Positions 53,159 through 64,000 of a DNA stretch of 64,000 bases are shown in pieces. Where the stretch lies: NCBI GenBank assembly GCA_963778525.1, contig CAVZUJ010000001.1, positions 1,302,001 to 1,366,000 of the forward strand, read 5' to 3'. The notes beneath the pieces were generated by a model. It was given only the letters and a program-made list of their open reading frames with translations, made no database searches and was not told the origin of the DNA. Source of the DNA: Schlegelella_A sp963778525. GTDB taxonomy: Bacteria > Pseudomonadota > Gammaproteobacteria > Burkholderiales > Burkholderiaceae_C. Made by a program: the position numbers and the translations under genes. Within the stretch, counting starts at the first letter, position 1. Every line of letters begins with the position of its first letter.

Positions 53159-56100
53159 ATGAAGACCCGCCTTTGCAAGACTGTCCGACCCGTCTCACAA
53201 CGCCGGCGCTTCGCGTTTCACCCGCTCAGCTTCGCCGTATGCCTGGCGATGTCGGGCCCCGCGCTCGCGCTGCCGGGAGGAGGCTCGGTGGTCGCGGGCA
53301 CTGCCACGATCAGCCAGCCGAGCACGACCTCGCAGCTCATCACGCAGACGACGAACAAGGCGATCATCGACTGGAAGAGCTTTTCTATCGCCACCGGCGA
53401 GCAGGTTCGCTTCTCGCAACCCTCCAGCACCTCGATCACGCTCAATCGCGTCACCGGATACGACCCGTCGTCCATCCTCGGGCAGCTGTCGTCGAATGGA
53501 AAGATCTTCCTCGTCAACCCCTATGGCGTGGTCTTCGGCGCCAACGCGCGGGTCGACGTCGGCGGCCTCGTCGCCTCGTCGCTTTCCATCGCCAACAACG
53601 ATTTTCTCGCTGGCCGCTACAGCCTGACCTCGGTCGACCCTGGAGCACCGACGCAGCGCGGCGAAGTCCGCAACGACGGCGTCATTTCGGCGCCCGGCGG
53701 CCTGGTCGTGCTCGCCGGCCCGACGGTCAGCAACAGCGGAACGATCGTCGCCAACGGCGGCCGGGTCGGCCTGGGCGCGGCGAACGCGGTTTCGGTCGAC
53801 GTGGAGGGCGACGGTCTCATCTTCTTCGACACCAGCGCCACCGATGCGAAGAACCGCCTCGCCCAGCTCGGCCGCATCCAGGCCGATGGCGGCACGGTCG
53901 AGATGCGCGCGGCGGCGCGAGGCGCATTCGCCGACACCGTGCTCAACATGACAGGCGTCGTCCAGGCAAGGAGCATCGGCACGCGCGACGGCCGGATCGT
54001 CATCGACGGCGGCAGCGAAGGCATCGTCGCGGTGTCGGGACAGATCGACGCCACGGGCAGCGCCGCCGGGCAGCACGGCGGCGACGTCACCGTCTTCGGG
54101 CAGCGCGTTCTGCTCGACAACGGCACGCGCATCGATGCCTCGGGCGACGCCGGCGGCGGCGCCATCCGCGTCGGCGGTGACTTCCACGGCGCCAACCCGG
54201 CGCTGCACAACGCGGAGGCCGTCGCGATCGAGAGCGACGTCGAACTTCATGCCGATGCGCTCGGATCACGGCAACGGCGGCACGGTCGCCGTCTGGGCCG
54301 ATGGCTCGACGAAATATCTGGGCAACATCAGCGCCCGCGGCGGTTCCGGCGGCGGCAATGGCGGCTACGTCGAGGTGTCCGGCAAGCAGTCGCTCGACTA
54401 CGAGGGCAATGTCGACACGCGCGCGCCGGCCGGCACGATCGGAACGCTCCTTCTCGATCCCGACGGACATCACGATCGACAACGCGGGCGCCAACTCGGG
54501 CTCGCTGGTCAACGCCGCAGGACATTTCACCGACCCGAACACGCCCTCGAACATCAAGCCGTCGACGCTGGTCACACAGCTCGCAGACCACCGACGTCAT
54601 CGTCGACACGACGTCCGGCGCGGGCGGCGCCGGCACGATCACCGTCAAGAGTCCGATCGGCTGGTCGGCGAACGCGAAGTCCACTCGCTGACGCTCGATA
54701 GCGTCGAGCGACATCACGGTCAACGCGGCCGCGCCGATCACCGACACAGGCAAGGGCTCGCTCAACCTGTTCTCCAATGGCAACGTCACGCTGAACAGCG
54801 CGGTCTCGCTCGCTGGCGGATCGTTCAAGGTCGCGGCGATGGACGGGAGTTCGCCAGCACTCTCGTTCACGAGCAGCGCGACGATCACGACGACCGGCCC
54901 TGACGGGGCGGGTGCGAACGCCACGGCAGGGGGCGACGTCACCGTCCTCACGAGCGGAGACATCAGTACAGGCAACATCACGGCCCGCGGCGGCGCCGCA
55001 GCGGCGGCCTTCGCGCCCGCAAACGGCGGCACGGTCACGCTGACCACGAGCAACGGCGCGATCACTACCGGCACGATCGATACGAGAGGCGGAGCGGGCG
55101 CTTCCGACGCAGTCGCGTTCCCTGGCGCCGCAGGGGGCAGCGTCGCCATCACGGTGGGCGCGGCCGGTTCGCATCTGCTCGACCGTGGGCAGCGATCACG
55201 ACAGTCGGCGGCAAGGGCTCGGCCAACACCGGGGACAACGGTGGCCCGGCGGATCGGGCGGGGCCGGCGGCGCAGTCGCGATCTCGAACCTGTCCGTCGG
55301 GCAACACGACGACCCAGGGCATCGATACGCACGGCGGAACCGGCGGAGGCGCGGGTGCGACCGACGGCAAGGGCGGCAGACGGCGGCGCCGCCGGCAACA
55401 TCGTCGTGGCCTCGAACAGCGGCACGGTCAGCGTTACGAACCTGACCGCGACGGCGGGGCAGCAGGGGCTCAGGCGCTGGCTTTGGGTGGCCAGGAAACG
55501 CGGGCGCGGACCATGCCATCACACTGAACTTCGCCCAGACCGCGGCCGGCACGTTCGACCTGACGAACGCGGTCTTTGCCTCGAGTGCAGGCACGACAGC
55601 GACCGGCGGTACGGGCACCGACGGCATCATCGTCGTTGCCGGCGCCGCCGAGGACCTCACGCTCCGACACCCAGCTCGGACGTTCGGTGGCGGGGAACGT
55701 CACGCTTGCCAAGACCGCCTCGGCCAATCGACCGGCGGCAGCGGCAACAACAACATCGACGCGCACCTTCACCGGCACCGTCACGGTCAACGCTACAGCC
55801 GGCAACGACACGGTCACCGGCAATGGTGCCGACACGACGCTGCTCGGCACAAACAACGCATCGACCTACACGATCGACGACCCTGCCACGACCAACAGCT
55901 CGCTCGTGCAGGGAGCGAACACGACGCAATTCAATGCCGTCGGCAATCTCACTGGCGGCACCGCTGCGGATCTGTTCAAGTTCGCCAGCACGGTGGGCGC
56001 CGGGGTAGCGGGCAACATCGTCGGCGGAGGCGGCAGCGACACGCTCGACGTCTCACAGCAAACCGGTGCCCTGGTCGTCAATCTGCAAACCGGCAAGTTC

Positions 56101-59100
56101 ACCCAGGGTGGCACCGACCGCATCGGCGGAACGTTAAGTGGCATCGGCACGGTAACGGGCAGCGACCCGACGACAACGACCAACACCACCCTGGTCGGCC
56201 CCAATGGGACGCAGACCTTCAATGTGAGCAGCGCCAACTCCGGCACCGTCGCCGGCGTGAGCTTCACGCAGGTCGGCAACCTCGCCGGCGGGAGTGGCGA
56301 CGGACACGTTCGCAATCGCGGCCGCAGGCACTCTTTCCGGGAACATCGACGGCGGCGGTGGCGGCGAACACGCTCGACCTGAGCGCGCGCGCCGCTGCCG
56401 ACTTCGTCCTGGCAAGTGCCCCCTCGGGCACGGCCAGCGGCATCACGGGCAGCCTACAGCAACATCGCCACGCTGGTCGGCAAACGGCACCGTCTCCACC
56501 CTCACCGGCACCAACACCGGCATCGACCTACACTGTCAGCGGCGCCAACGGCGGCACCGTCAACGACGGCACCGGCACCACCACCTTCAGCGGCATCCGC
56601 AATCTCACCGGCGGCAGTGCGCGCGGATACCTTCGCCATCACCGGCACGGCCGTGCTCGAGCGGCAACATCGTCGGCGGCGGCGGCGAGCGAACACGCTC
56701 GACCTGAGCGGCGGACAGCGGCAACCCGGTGACTGTCGAGCGCCAGCGCGAGCACGGCTACCGGCATCGGCGGAACGTTCAGCGGCATCAGCAACGCTCA
56801 AGGGCAGCGACAGCAACACCGACGCTGACGGCGAGCGGCCGCGGGTTCGACCTTCAACGATCACCGGCGCCAACTCCGGCACCGTCAACGACGGGTGGGC
56901 ACTACGAACTTCACCAACGTCGGAAATCTGACTGGCGGCGCCGGCAACGACACCTTCGCGTTCGGCAATGCGGTCGGCGCCGCGGTCGCCGGGCAACATC
57001 GTCGGGGCAGGCGGCACCAACACGCTCGACGTCTCGCAGCAGACCCGGCGCGCGTCGTCGTCAATCTGCAGACGGGCAAGTTCACCGCAGGGCGGCGGTC
57101 GACCGCATCGGCGGCACGTTCAGCGGCATCACGGCGTGACTGGCAGCGATCGCGACGACCACGGCCAACACGGTCCTGGTCGGCACCCAGCGGGACGCAG
57201 ACGTTCAACGGTGAGCGGCGCCGAACACCGGCAACGTCAGCGCGGCAACGACCTTCAGCGGCAGATCGCCAACCTCACCGGCGGCACGGGCGCAGACAGT
57301 TCGTGTTCGCCAACGCCGGCACTCTCTCGGCGCGCATCGACGGCGGCGGCGGCAGCAACACGCTCGACCTGAGCGGCGCGCCGGCGGCGACTTCAGCCTC
57401 ACGGGCGCTACGGCGGGCACGGCCAGCGGCATCCGGGGGCACGTACAGCAACGTCGCGCACGCTCAAGGGCAACGGCACCACCTCCACGCTGACCGGCAG
57501 CGCCACCGGCTCGACCTACACCGTCAGCGCCGAACAACGCCGGCACCGTCAACGACGGCGTGGGCACCACCAACTTCAGCGGCGTGCCCAACCTCGCAGG
57601 CGGCGCCGGCAACGACAGCTTCGCGATCGGCGCCGGCGTGGCCCTGGGCAGCATCGACGGCGGCGGCGGCGTCAACTCGCTCAGCGCCAGCGCCAACGGC
57701 GCCGAGAACCTCACGCTGGCCAACGCGCTGCTCACCCGCAACGTCACCGGCAACGTCACGCTGGCCAACATCGCCTCGGCCAGCCTCAACGGCAGCGCCG
57801 CCAACAACACCATCGACGCCTCCGCCTGGACCGGCGGACGCACCGTCGCCGTCAACGTCTCCGCAGGCACCGACTCCATCATCGGCAATGGCGTCGGAAC
57901 CACGCTCGTGGCGGCCAACGCGGGCTCGACGATCACCGTCAACAACCCCGACGCCGGCAGCACCGGCACGACAACCTTCAGCCGGGTCGGCAACCTCGCC
58001 GGCGGCGCCGGTGTCGACACCTTCACCGTCACCGGCGCGGGTAGCCTCAGCGGCAACATCACCGGAGCCGGCGGCAACGACACGCTCGACCTGAGCGGCA
58101 AGGCCGGCGCCATCACGATCAACCAGGCCGGCAGCATCACCGGCAGCGGCGTGGCCGGCACGATCACGGCGTCAGCACCTTCATCGGCAGCGGCGCCAGC
58201 ACCACCTTCATCGGCAACAACGTCGCGCAGACCTATACGGTCACCGGCCCGGACACCTTCACGGTGGGCGGCCTGAGCTTGAACGGCGTCGGCAGCGTGA
58301 CCGGCGGCACGGCCGCCGACAACTTCGTCATCCAGAACGCGGGCACGCTCAGCGGCAGCCTCGATGGCGGCAGCGGCGCGGCGAACACGCTCGACCTGAG
58401 CGCGCGCGGCCGCCGCCAACTTCAACCTCACGGGTGCTGCCGCGGGCACGGCCAGCGGCATCACGGGCGGCCTACAGCAACGTCGCCACGCTCAAGTCGG
58501 CAACGGCGGCACCTCCACGCTGACCGGCAGCGGCACCGGCTCGACCTTCACCGTCAGCGCAGCCAATGCCGGCACCGTCAACGACGGCTTGGGCACCACC
58601 AACTTCAGCGCCATCGCCAACCTCGCAGGCGGCAGTGCCGCCGACGGCTTCGTCATCGCCAATGCCGGCTCGATCGGCAACGTCAACGGCGGCGGCGGCG
58701 GCAACACGCTCGACCTGAGCGGCGCGCGCCAGCGGCAACTTCAACCTCACGAGCGCCACCGCGGGCACGGCCAGCGGCATCACCGGCACCTACAGCAACG
58801 TGGCCACGCTCGTCGGCAACGGCACCACCTCGACGCTGACCGGCACGGCCACGGGCTCGACCTACACGGTCAGCGCCGCCAACGCCGGCACCGTCAACGA
58901 CGGGGTGGGCACCACGAACTTCAGCGGCATCGCCAATCTGACGGGAGGCGCCGGCGCCGACACCTTCGCGATCGCCAACGGAGGCACGCTCGCCGGCAAC
59001 GTCGACGGTGCAACCGGTGCCAACACGCTCGACCTGAGCGGACGCGCCACCGGCAACTTCAATCTCACGAGCGCCACCGCGGGCACGGCCAGCGGCATCA

Positions 59101-62100
59101 CCGGCAACTACAGCAACGTCGCCACGCTCGTCGGCAACAACGCCACCTCCACCCTCACCGGCACAGCTGCGGGCTCGACTTACACGGTCAGTGGCGCCAA
59201 CGCCGGCAACGTCAACGCGACAACGAACTTCAGCGGCGTGCGCCAACCTGGCCGGGGGCGCGGGCGCAGACAGCTTCGTGATCGCCAACGCCGGCTCGAT
59301 CGGCTCGATCGATGGCGGAGGCGGCAGCAACACGCTCGACCTGAGCGGGCGCGCCAGCGGCGACTTCAACCTCACGGGCGCTTCGGCGGGCACGGCCAGC
59401 GGCATCACGGGGGCCTACAGCAACGTCGCCACGCTCAAGGGCAACGGGACCACCTCCACGCTGACCGGCAGCGCCACCGGCTCGACCTTCACCGTCAGCG
59501 CCGCCAACGCCGGCACCGTCAACGACGGCGTGGGCACCACCAACTTCAGCGGCGTGCCCAACCTCGTAGGCGGCGCCGGCAACGACAGCTTCGCGATCGG
59601 CGCCGGCGTGGCCCTGGGCAGCATCGACGGCGGCGGCGGCGTCAACTCGCTCAGCGCCAGCGCCAACGGCGCCGAGAACCTCACGCTGGCCAACGCGCTG
59701 CTCACCCGCAACGTCACCGGCAACGTCGCGCTGGCCAACATCACCTCGGCCAGCCTCAACGGCGGCGCCGCCAACAACACCATCGACGCCTCCGCCTGGA
59801 CCGGCGGACGCACCGTCGCCGTCAACGTCTCCGCAGGCACCGACTCCATCATCGGCAATGGCGTCGGAACCACGCTGATCGGAACGCCCGCCGCCTCGAC
59901 GTTCAACCTCGCCGGGTCCGACAGCGGGACCGTGACGAGCGGCGTCGACGTCACGACGTTCTCGGGCGTCGGCAACCTTACGGGCGGCGCCGGCAACGAC
60001 ACCTTGGTGATCCAGAACGCAGGCACGTTGAGCGGCAGTCTCGACGGCGGCGGCGGGCTCAACACGCTCGACCTGAGCAACAAGGCATCGGCAACGATCG
60101 TCTTCAACACCGGCAGCAGCAATAGCGTCAACGGCGTCGGCATCGTCGGAAGGCTGCGCAACATCGGCGCGTTGATCGGCAACGGAACGAACACTTCGCT
60201 GCAGGGCGACTCGACGGGCCAATCGTTCGCGATCACCGCCAACAACGAGATCACGGTCGACGGCACGCAGATCTTCAGGGGAGTGGCCAACCTCGACGAG
60301 GGTACCGGCGCCAACAGCATCAGCGGAACCACGTTCAAGCTCGCCGGCAACATCATCGACGCGGGCGGCACCACCACCTTGTCCGGAACGATCCGCACCG
60401 ACGGCAGCCAGACCTACTCCGGCCCGGTCAGCGCGGGGTCGGTCACGCTCGTCGGCCTCGGCGGCATCAGTGCCACGAACCCGCTGAACGACTTCGGGTC
60501 CGTCTCGCTCACCGGCGGCGCCCTCGACGTGCATGACGTCAATGCGATCAACCTGACTTCGGTAACAGTGGGCGCGGCCAGCCCGCTGTCGATCACGGCC
60601 GGCGGCACGATCACGCTGAACGGCAACGTCAGCACGGCAGCCGACCAGCACTACAACGGCAACGTCCTGCTGGCAACGAACAGCACGCTCGACGCTGGCG
60701 GCGGACATGTCGCCATCGTCGGCAACCTCGACGGCGGCGGCAACAATGCGACGCTCGCCAGCACGGCGGCGACGCCGGGCGCGGTTTCGATCAGCGGTCA
60801 GGCGAGCGGTATCGCGACGTTCAACGTGAACGGCAACGCCACGCTGGGCAGCGGTGTCCTGAGCACCGGCACGCAGACCTATACGGGCGCGCTGGCCTTC
60901 ACCAGCGATGCCACGCTCGACGCCGGCGCGGGCAAGGTCGACATGCGCAGCACGGTCGACGGCGCCGGCCATGCGCTCGTCGTTCACAGCAGCAGTGCCG
61001 CGGCCGATGCGGTTCATGTCGGCGGCATCGTGAGCAACGTCAGCCAACTCACCTTGAACGGGGCGAGCACGATAGGCGCGAACGTCTCGACAACGGGAAG
61101 CCAGGTCTATGCGGGCCCCGTCACGCTCGCCGCCGACGCGATCTTCGATGCCGGTGCGGCGACGATCGCGCTGCAGGGCGGCCTCAGCGGCGCAACCCAC
61201 ACCCTCACGCTCGACAGTACGGCCGCAGCGGCCAATGCCATCACATCCGGTGCAGCCATCGGCGGCGTGGCGACATTCAACGCCAACGGCAACACGACGC
61301 TGACCGGTGGCGTGACCAGCAGCGCGAACCAGACCTTCGCGGGTACCCTGACGCTGGCCGGCGATGCAACCCTCGATGCGGGCGCGGGCAAGGTCGATCT
61401 TCGCTCGACCGTCGACGGCGGCGGCCACAGCCTCGTCACGAAGAGCACGAACCCTGGCGCCGATGCGATTCACGTCGGCGGCGCGATCTCCAACATGAGC
61501 GCGTTCACGGCGAACGGGGCGGCGACGCTCGGCGCCAATGTCACCACGTCCGGCAGCCAGGCCTACAGCGGCTCGGTCACGCTCAGCGCCGACAGCACGC
61601 TTGCCGGCAGCGCCGTGTCGTTCGGCAGCAGCGTCGACGGTGCATTCAATCTCGCCGTCCAGGCCGGCGCGACGACGTTTGCGGGCCCGGTCGGCGCGAC
61701 CGCCGCGCTCGCTTCGCTGACCACCGACGCCGCCGGCACGACCCAGGTCGGCGCCAACGTATCGACGACCGGCGCGCAAACGTACAACGACAAGGTGGCC
61801 TTGATCGGCGACAGCGTCATGGCGGCGAGCACGCTCGCCTTCAACGGCGCGATCGACGGACCGCATGCTCTCGCCGTGAGCAGCGGATCTCCGGTCACGT
61901 TTGCGGGCGCAATCGGCGCTGCCGCGCCGCTGGCCAGTTTCACGGTGAACGGCGCGTCGGTTCTCGACGGTGGCAGCGTCAGCACTGCAGGAGCGCAAAG
62001 CTATGTCGGCGCCACCCAGCTCGGCACGGCCACGACGCTGACCGGAACGAACCTCGCGTTCGGCAACACTGTCGACGGCGCCTTCGCACTGACGCTGAAT

Positions 62101-63852
62101 GGCGCCTCCTCGTTCGCAGGGGCGGTTGGCGGCGCTACGCCGCTCGCTGGCCTCGTCGCCAATGGCGCCGTCCAGCTCAGCGGTGCCGGGCTGCTGAAAA
62201 GTTCGGCGATCGCGCTGAATGGGCCGGTGAGCGGAGCCACCGACCTGCAGCTGCAGACCAACGCCTTGAGCGGCGGTGCCTCGATCGCCGGCAGCGGTAC
62301 GCTCACGATCGATCCGATCGATCCGACCCTGTCGATCGGCGTCGCCGGCGGCAACGGCTCGCTGCAAGTGAGCCAGGCGCTGCTCAGCGGCGCCTCCGGA
62401 TTCACCTCGCATGTCATCGGGCGCACCGACGGAAGCGGCGCGATCAGCGTTGGCAACCTGAACCTGAAGGCCGACACGACGCTGCAGTCGGCGAGCGGCA
62501 GCATCGATCTCGTCGGAACCGTCGACGGCCCGTTCGCGCTAGCGCTCAACAGCGGCGGTGCGACGACGATCTCGCAGGCAATCGGCGCAACGACGCCTCT
62601 GAAGAGCCTCAGCACCGACGCAGCAGGAACGACCTCGATCTCGGGCACGGTGAATACGACGGGTGCCCAGGTCTACAACGACGCGACCACCACGAACGGA
62701 ACCGTTGGTTTCGTTGCCGATTCCCTGCAATTGCAGAACGCGTCCGGCGATCTGCTCCTCGGAACGCTGACCCTGGCGAACGGTGGTGCGATCACCACGA
62801 ATGGAGTCATCCACCTGACCGGGGCACTGCAGCTGAATGGCGGCACGCTCGTTGTCACCTCGAACGCACCGCTGGTCGCTGGCGCCCCGAATGTGTTCAA
62901 CGATCCCGATCTCACCAGCACCGGCAAGATCTACACGTTCACGGGCATTCCTCTCAACGAAGCGGGGGCCACGATCGTGCAGGACGCGGGCGCAACGCTT
63001 GGCTCGGCCACCGGCAGCCTCCTGTCGCTGCGCTCACCGAATGGAGGGTCGCTTCTGCTGAGCCAGCCCGGGAACAGCCTCCTGGGCCAGATTTCAGCGG
63101 TGAGCGGCACGCCAGGTGATACCAACGGATCGCGCTTCGCGACGCCGGGCGGAATCTCGCTCGGCTTCATTCGCATCGTATCGAGCCAGGTGAACGTGGC
63201 CGGGGCACCACCCGCGAATCATGACCCGAGCGTCGCTGCGGCCGGTCTCGAAGGCGACGTCATCAAGATCACATCCGATCTGCTCACGACCGGCCCCGAT
63301 GGCCTGATCCGTGCGCGCCTCCCGTTCAGCAGCCTGCAAGGCGCCTCGAGTTCGCTTCCCGCCCTCACCTTCGTGCTGACGCCCACCGCTCTCGCGAACG
63401 CGACACCACCGTCGAACAACAGTTTCGGCGGCACGAGCGCCGACACCTTCGTGCAGATCGAAGTGGGCAACGAGCAGGGTGGCTTCATCACCGCGCGACC
63501 GCTCGACACACCGGGCAGCGGTAGTGGCAAGGTGATATTTGTCGGCGGCAGTTTGCAGGTGCGACCGTTCTACGACAACAACGGCAACCTCACGGAGATC
63601 CGTCTCTTCTACAACGGCGACGCTCCGCGCACGCCGCAGGAAGCCGGCGCTCTGGCCGCGGTCACGGCGTTGATCGAGGAAGCCCGTCACCAGCTGTTCG
63701 AGCAGGCGGTTCGGACGGAGAATGTCTCGGCCCGGCTTCGCTCGGGCGTGATCGCCGAAGTCGGCGCCGGTCGCCCCGCAACCGTCGGCCGCGAGTCGAT
63801 CCGGCTGCCTGACACGTGCGATTTGAAGCCCGGGACGCTCCTCTGCGAATGA
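53159..63852 (+). CDS. Very large TpsA filamentous haemagglutinin-like adhesin (many frameshifts in the middle)
   Basis: About 3,560 residues if restored. The N-terminus has a long signal peptide (~residues 1-37) and an intact haemagglutinin activity (TPS) domain with LNRVTGYDPSSILGQLSSNGKIFLVNPYGVVFGANARVDVGG (quoted only as its pieces NPYGVVFG and LNRVTG), the region recognised by TpsB. Right-handed beta-helix repeats fill the middle: one family of ~107 residues, then one of ~75. The frame is intact from 53,159 to ~54,255 and from ~59,245 to the stop, but changes more than fifteen times between. The C-terminal ~60 residues are helical and basic/acidic, with two cysteines at the end. Cell-surface adhesion or biofilm formation is the usual role. 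Confidence 0.82.
57351..57906 (+). repeat. Long direct repeat, copy 1 (indel-bearing)
   Basis: 556 bp nearly identical to 59,323-59,876. Relative to that copy it has one deletion and three insertions of one base, all in its first ~190 bp, plus a few substitutions; the remaining ~360 bp align without gaps. It breaks the reading frame of the adhesin here, whereas copy 2 stays open. Confidence 0.85.
59323..59876 (+). repeat. Long direct repeat, copy 2 (frame intact)
   Basis: 554 bp that lie wholly within the open 59,245-63,852 frame and match copy 1 (57,351-57,906) at about 1,970-bp offset. Because it is uninterrupted it serves as an internal reference for the frameshifts in copy 1. Confidence 0.85.
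60630..62000 (+). repeat. Tandem ~225-bp coding repeats of the TpsA adhesin (family 2)
   Basis: A diverged repeat begins at about 60,632, 60,865, 61,090, 61,318, 61,542, 61,762 and 61,978 (216-233 bp, about 75 codons). Each unit encodes a T-G-x-Q-x-Y motif (TGTQTY, TGSQVY, SGSQAY, TGAQTY) followed by a strand such as VTLAADAIFDAG or TLAGDATLDAG. It lies entirely in the intact frame. Confidence 0.8.
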
Positions 63853-64000
63853 AAGCCGACGAACAGCGCCGGATCCTCGTCTCGTTGCCGTTGGTCGCCG
63901 CCGGCGCGGCATGGAGCAACAGCGTGCTCGGGCAGGTCGCGACCGGTATTGGCGCGGGCCAGGGTGCGGGTGAGGCACCGGGCGCATCGCGCCTGGCGCT
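63849..64000 (+). CDS. Unidentified gene after tpsA, 3' truncated by window edge
   Basis: ATG 63849 overlaps the tpsA stop as ATGA, so the gene is probably translationally coupled to tpsA. The ~50 visible residues start MKADEQRRILVSLP and contain a hydrophobic stretch (LVSLPLVAAGAAWSNSVLG, residues 10-28) that may be a signal peptide or membrane anchor, then a Gly/Ala-rich segment. Too little is present for a family call; a TPS accessory protein is possible by position. Confidence 0.5.
   Translation, partial: MKADEQRRILVSLPLVAAGAAWSNSVLGQVATGIGAGQGAGEAPGASRLA

Larger units (their letters stand above)
56030..60080 (+). repeat. Tandem ~320-bp coding repeats of the TpsA adhesin (family 1)
   Basis: The core AACACGCTCGACCTGAGC or a close variant recurs at about 56,039, 56,368, 56,695, 57,018, 57,357, 58,077, 58,383, 58,701, 59,021, 59,330 and 60,060. 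Most intervals are 306-339 bp (about 107 codons); two longer gaps (720, 730 bp) hold an extra 'gcgccggcgtggccctgggc' module. Encoded repeat text includes TLDLSG, GTASGITG, YSNVATL, STLTG, GTVNDG and TNFSG. Confidence 0.85.

Noticed and set aside
54255..59245. Reading the middle of tpsA as a true pseudogene or as many small genes
   Set aside because: Repeat text continues in alternate frames without internal stops and an intact duplicate exists, so indel error in one gene fits better.
56030..62000. Regularly spaced repeats considered as a CRISPR array
   Set aside because: Units are 216-339 bp, coding and diverged, without short spacers or cas genes.
59230..62412. ~1,060-codon minus-strand open frame opposite tpsA
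   Set aside because: Arises from the repetitive GC-rich adhesin; the plus strand has the conserved TPS domain and continuous beta-helix text.

Overview
The window is GC-rich chromosomal DNA from a beta-proteobacterium, most likely of the order Burkholderiales. That placement rests on gene order: hemA-prfA-prmC-grxD-ubiX, then obgE-proB with rppH and proS, and pilB-pilC-pilD-coaE-zapD-yacG, all arrangements familiar from that group. The species cannot be named from the sequence. Coding is dense, with many start/stop overlaps (ATGA, TGATG) and several TTG or GTG starts. No insertion sequence, integrase or CRISPR array was seen.

Region 1 (1-11.7 kb) is housekeeping. It holds translation termination (prfA, prmC), an iron-sulfur glutaredoxin, ubiX and ispB for ubiquinone, proS, rppH, proB, the ribosome-assembly GTPase obgE, rplU and rpmA, and a tRNA-Pro. 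A clear UUCG-loop terminator separates rpmA from the unit small-membrane-protein/obgE/proB. Region 2 (11.9-17.4 kb) encodes the type IV pilus motor and prepilin peptidase (pilB, pilC, pilD), followed by coaE, zapD and yacG.

Region 3 (17.4-51.2 kb) is a large type VI secretion (T6SS) locus on the minus strand. Read in its own direction it runs tssA, tssB, tssC, three hcp-family genes, a multi-zinc-ribbon protein, tagJ, tssE, tssF, tssG, clpV, vgrG, a DUF4123 adaptor, two unrecognised genes, tagH (FHA), pppA and a PAAR-like gene. A divergent ompA-like gene interrupts it. A second block follows: tssK, tssL, tssM, tagF, ppkA and a fused TssB-TssC-like sheath paralogue. The kinase, phosphatase, FHA protein and TagF form the known post-translational control circuit of T6SS. 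No tssJ lipoprotein gene was found. The oddest components are the fused sheath paralogue with a Ser/Asp-rich tail, an Hcp with a charged insertion of about 100 residues, the zinc-ribbon protein, and the two unknown genes after the DUF4123 adaptor.

Region 4 (51.2-64 kb) is a two-partner secretion system divergent from tssA: a TpsB outer-membrane transporter, a very large TpsA filamentous adhesin (about 3,560 residues if restored) with two families of tandem repeats, and the start of a further gene overlapping its stop.

A warning for any reader: single-base frameshifts are concentrated at about 21.2-22.3, 26.9, 29.5-38.0, 41.0, 45.0-45.2 and 54.2-59.3 kb. They break otherwise conserved genes (tagF, tssM, tssL, tagH, vgrG, tssG, tagJ, tpsA). 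An intact second copy of one tpsA repeat shows the damage to be isolated one-base indels, so sequencing or assembly error is more likely than real gene decay.
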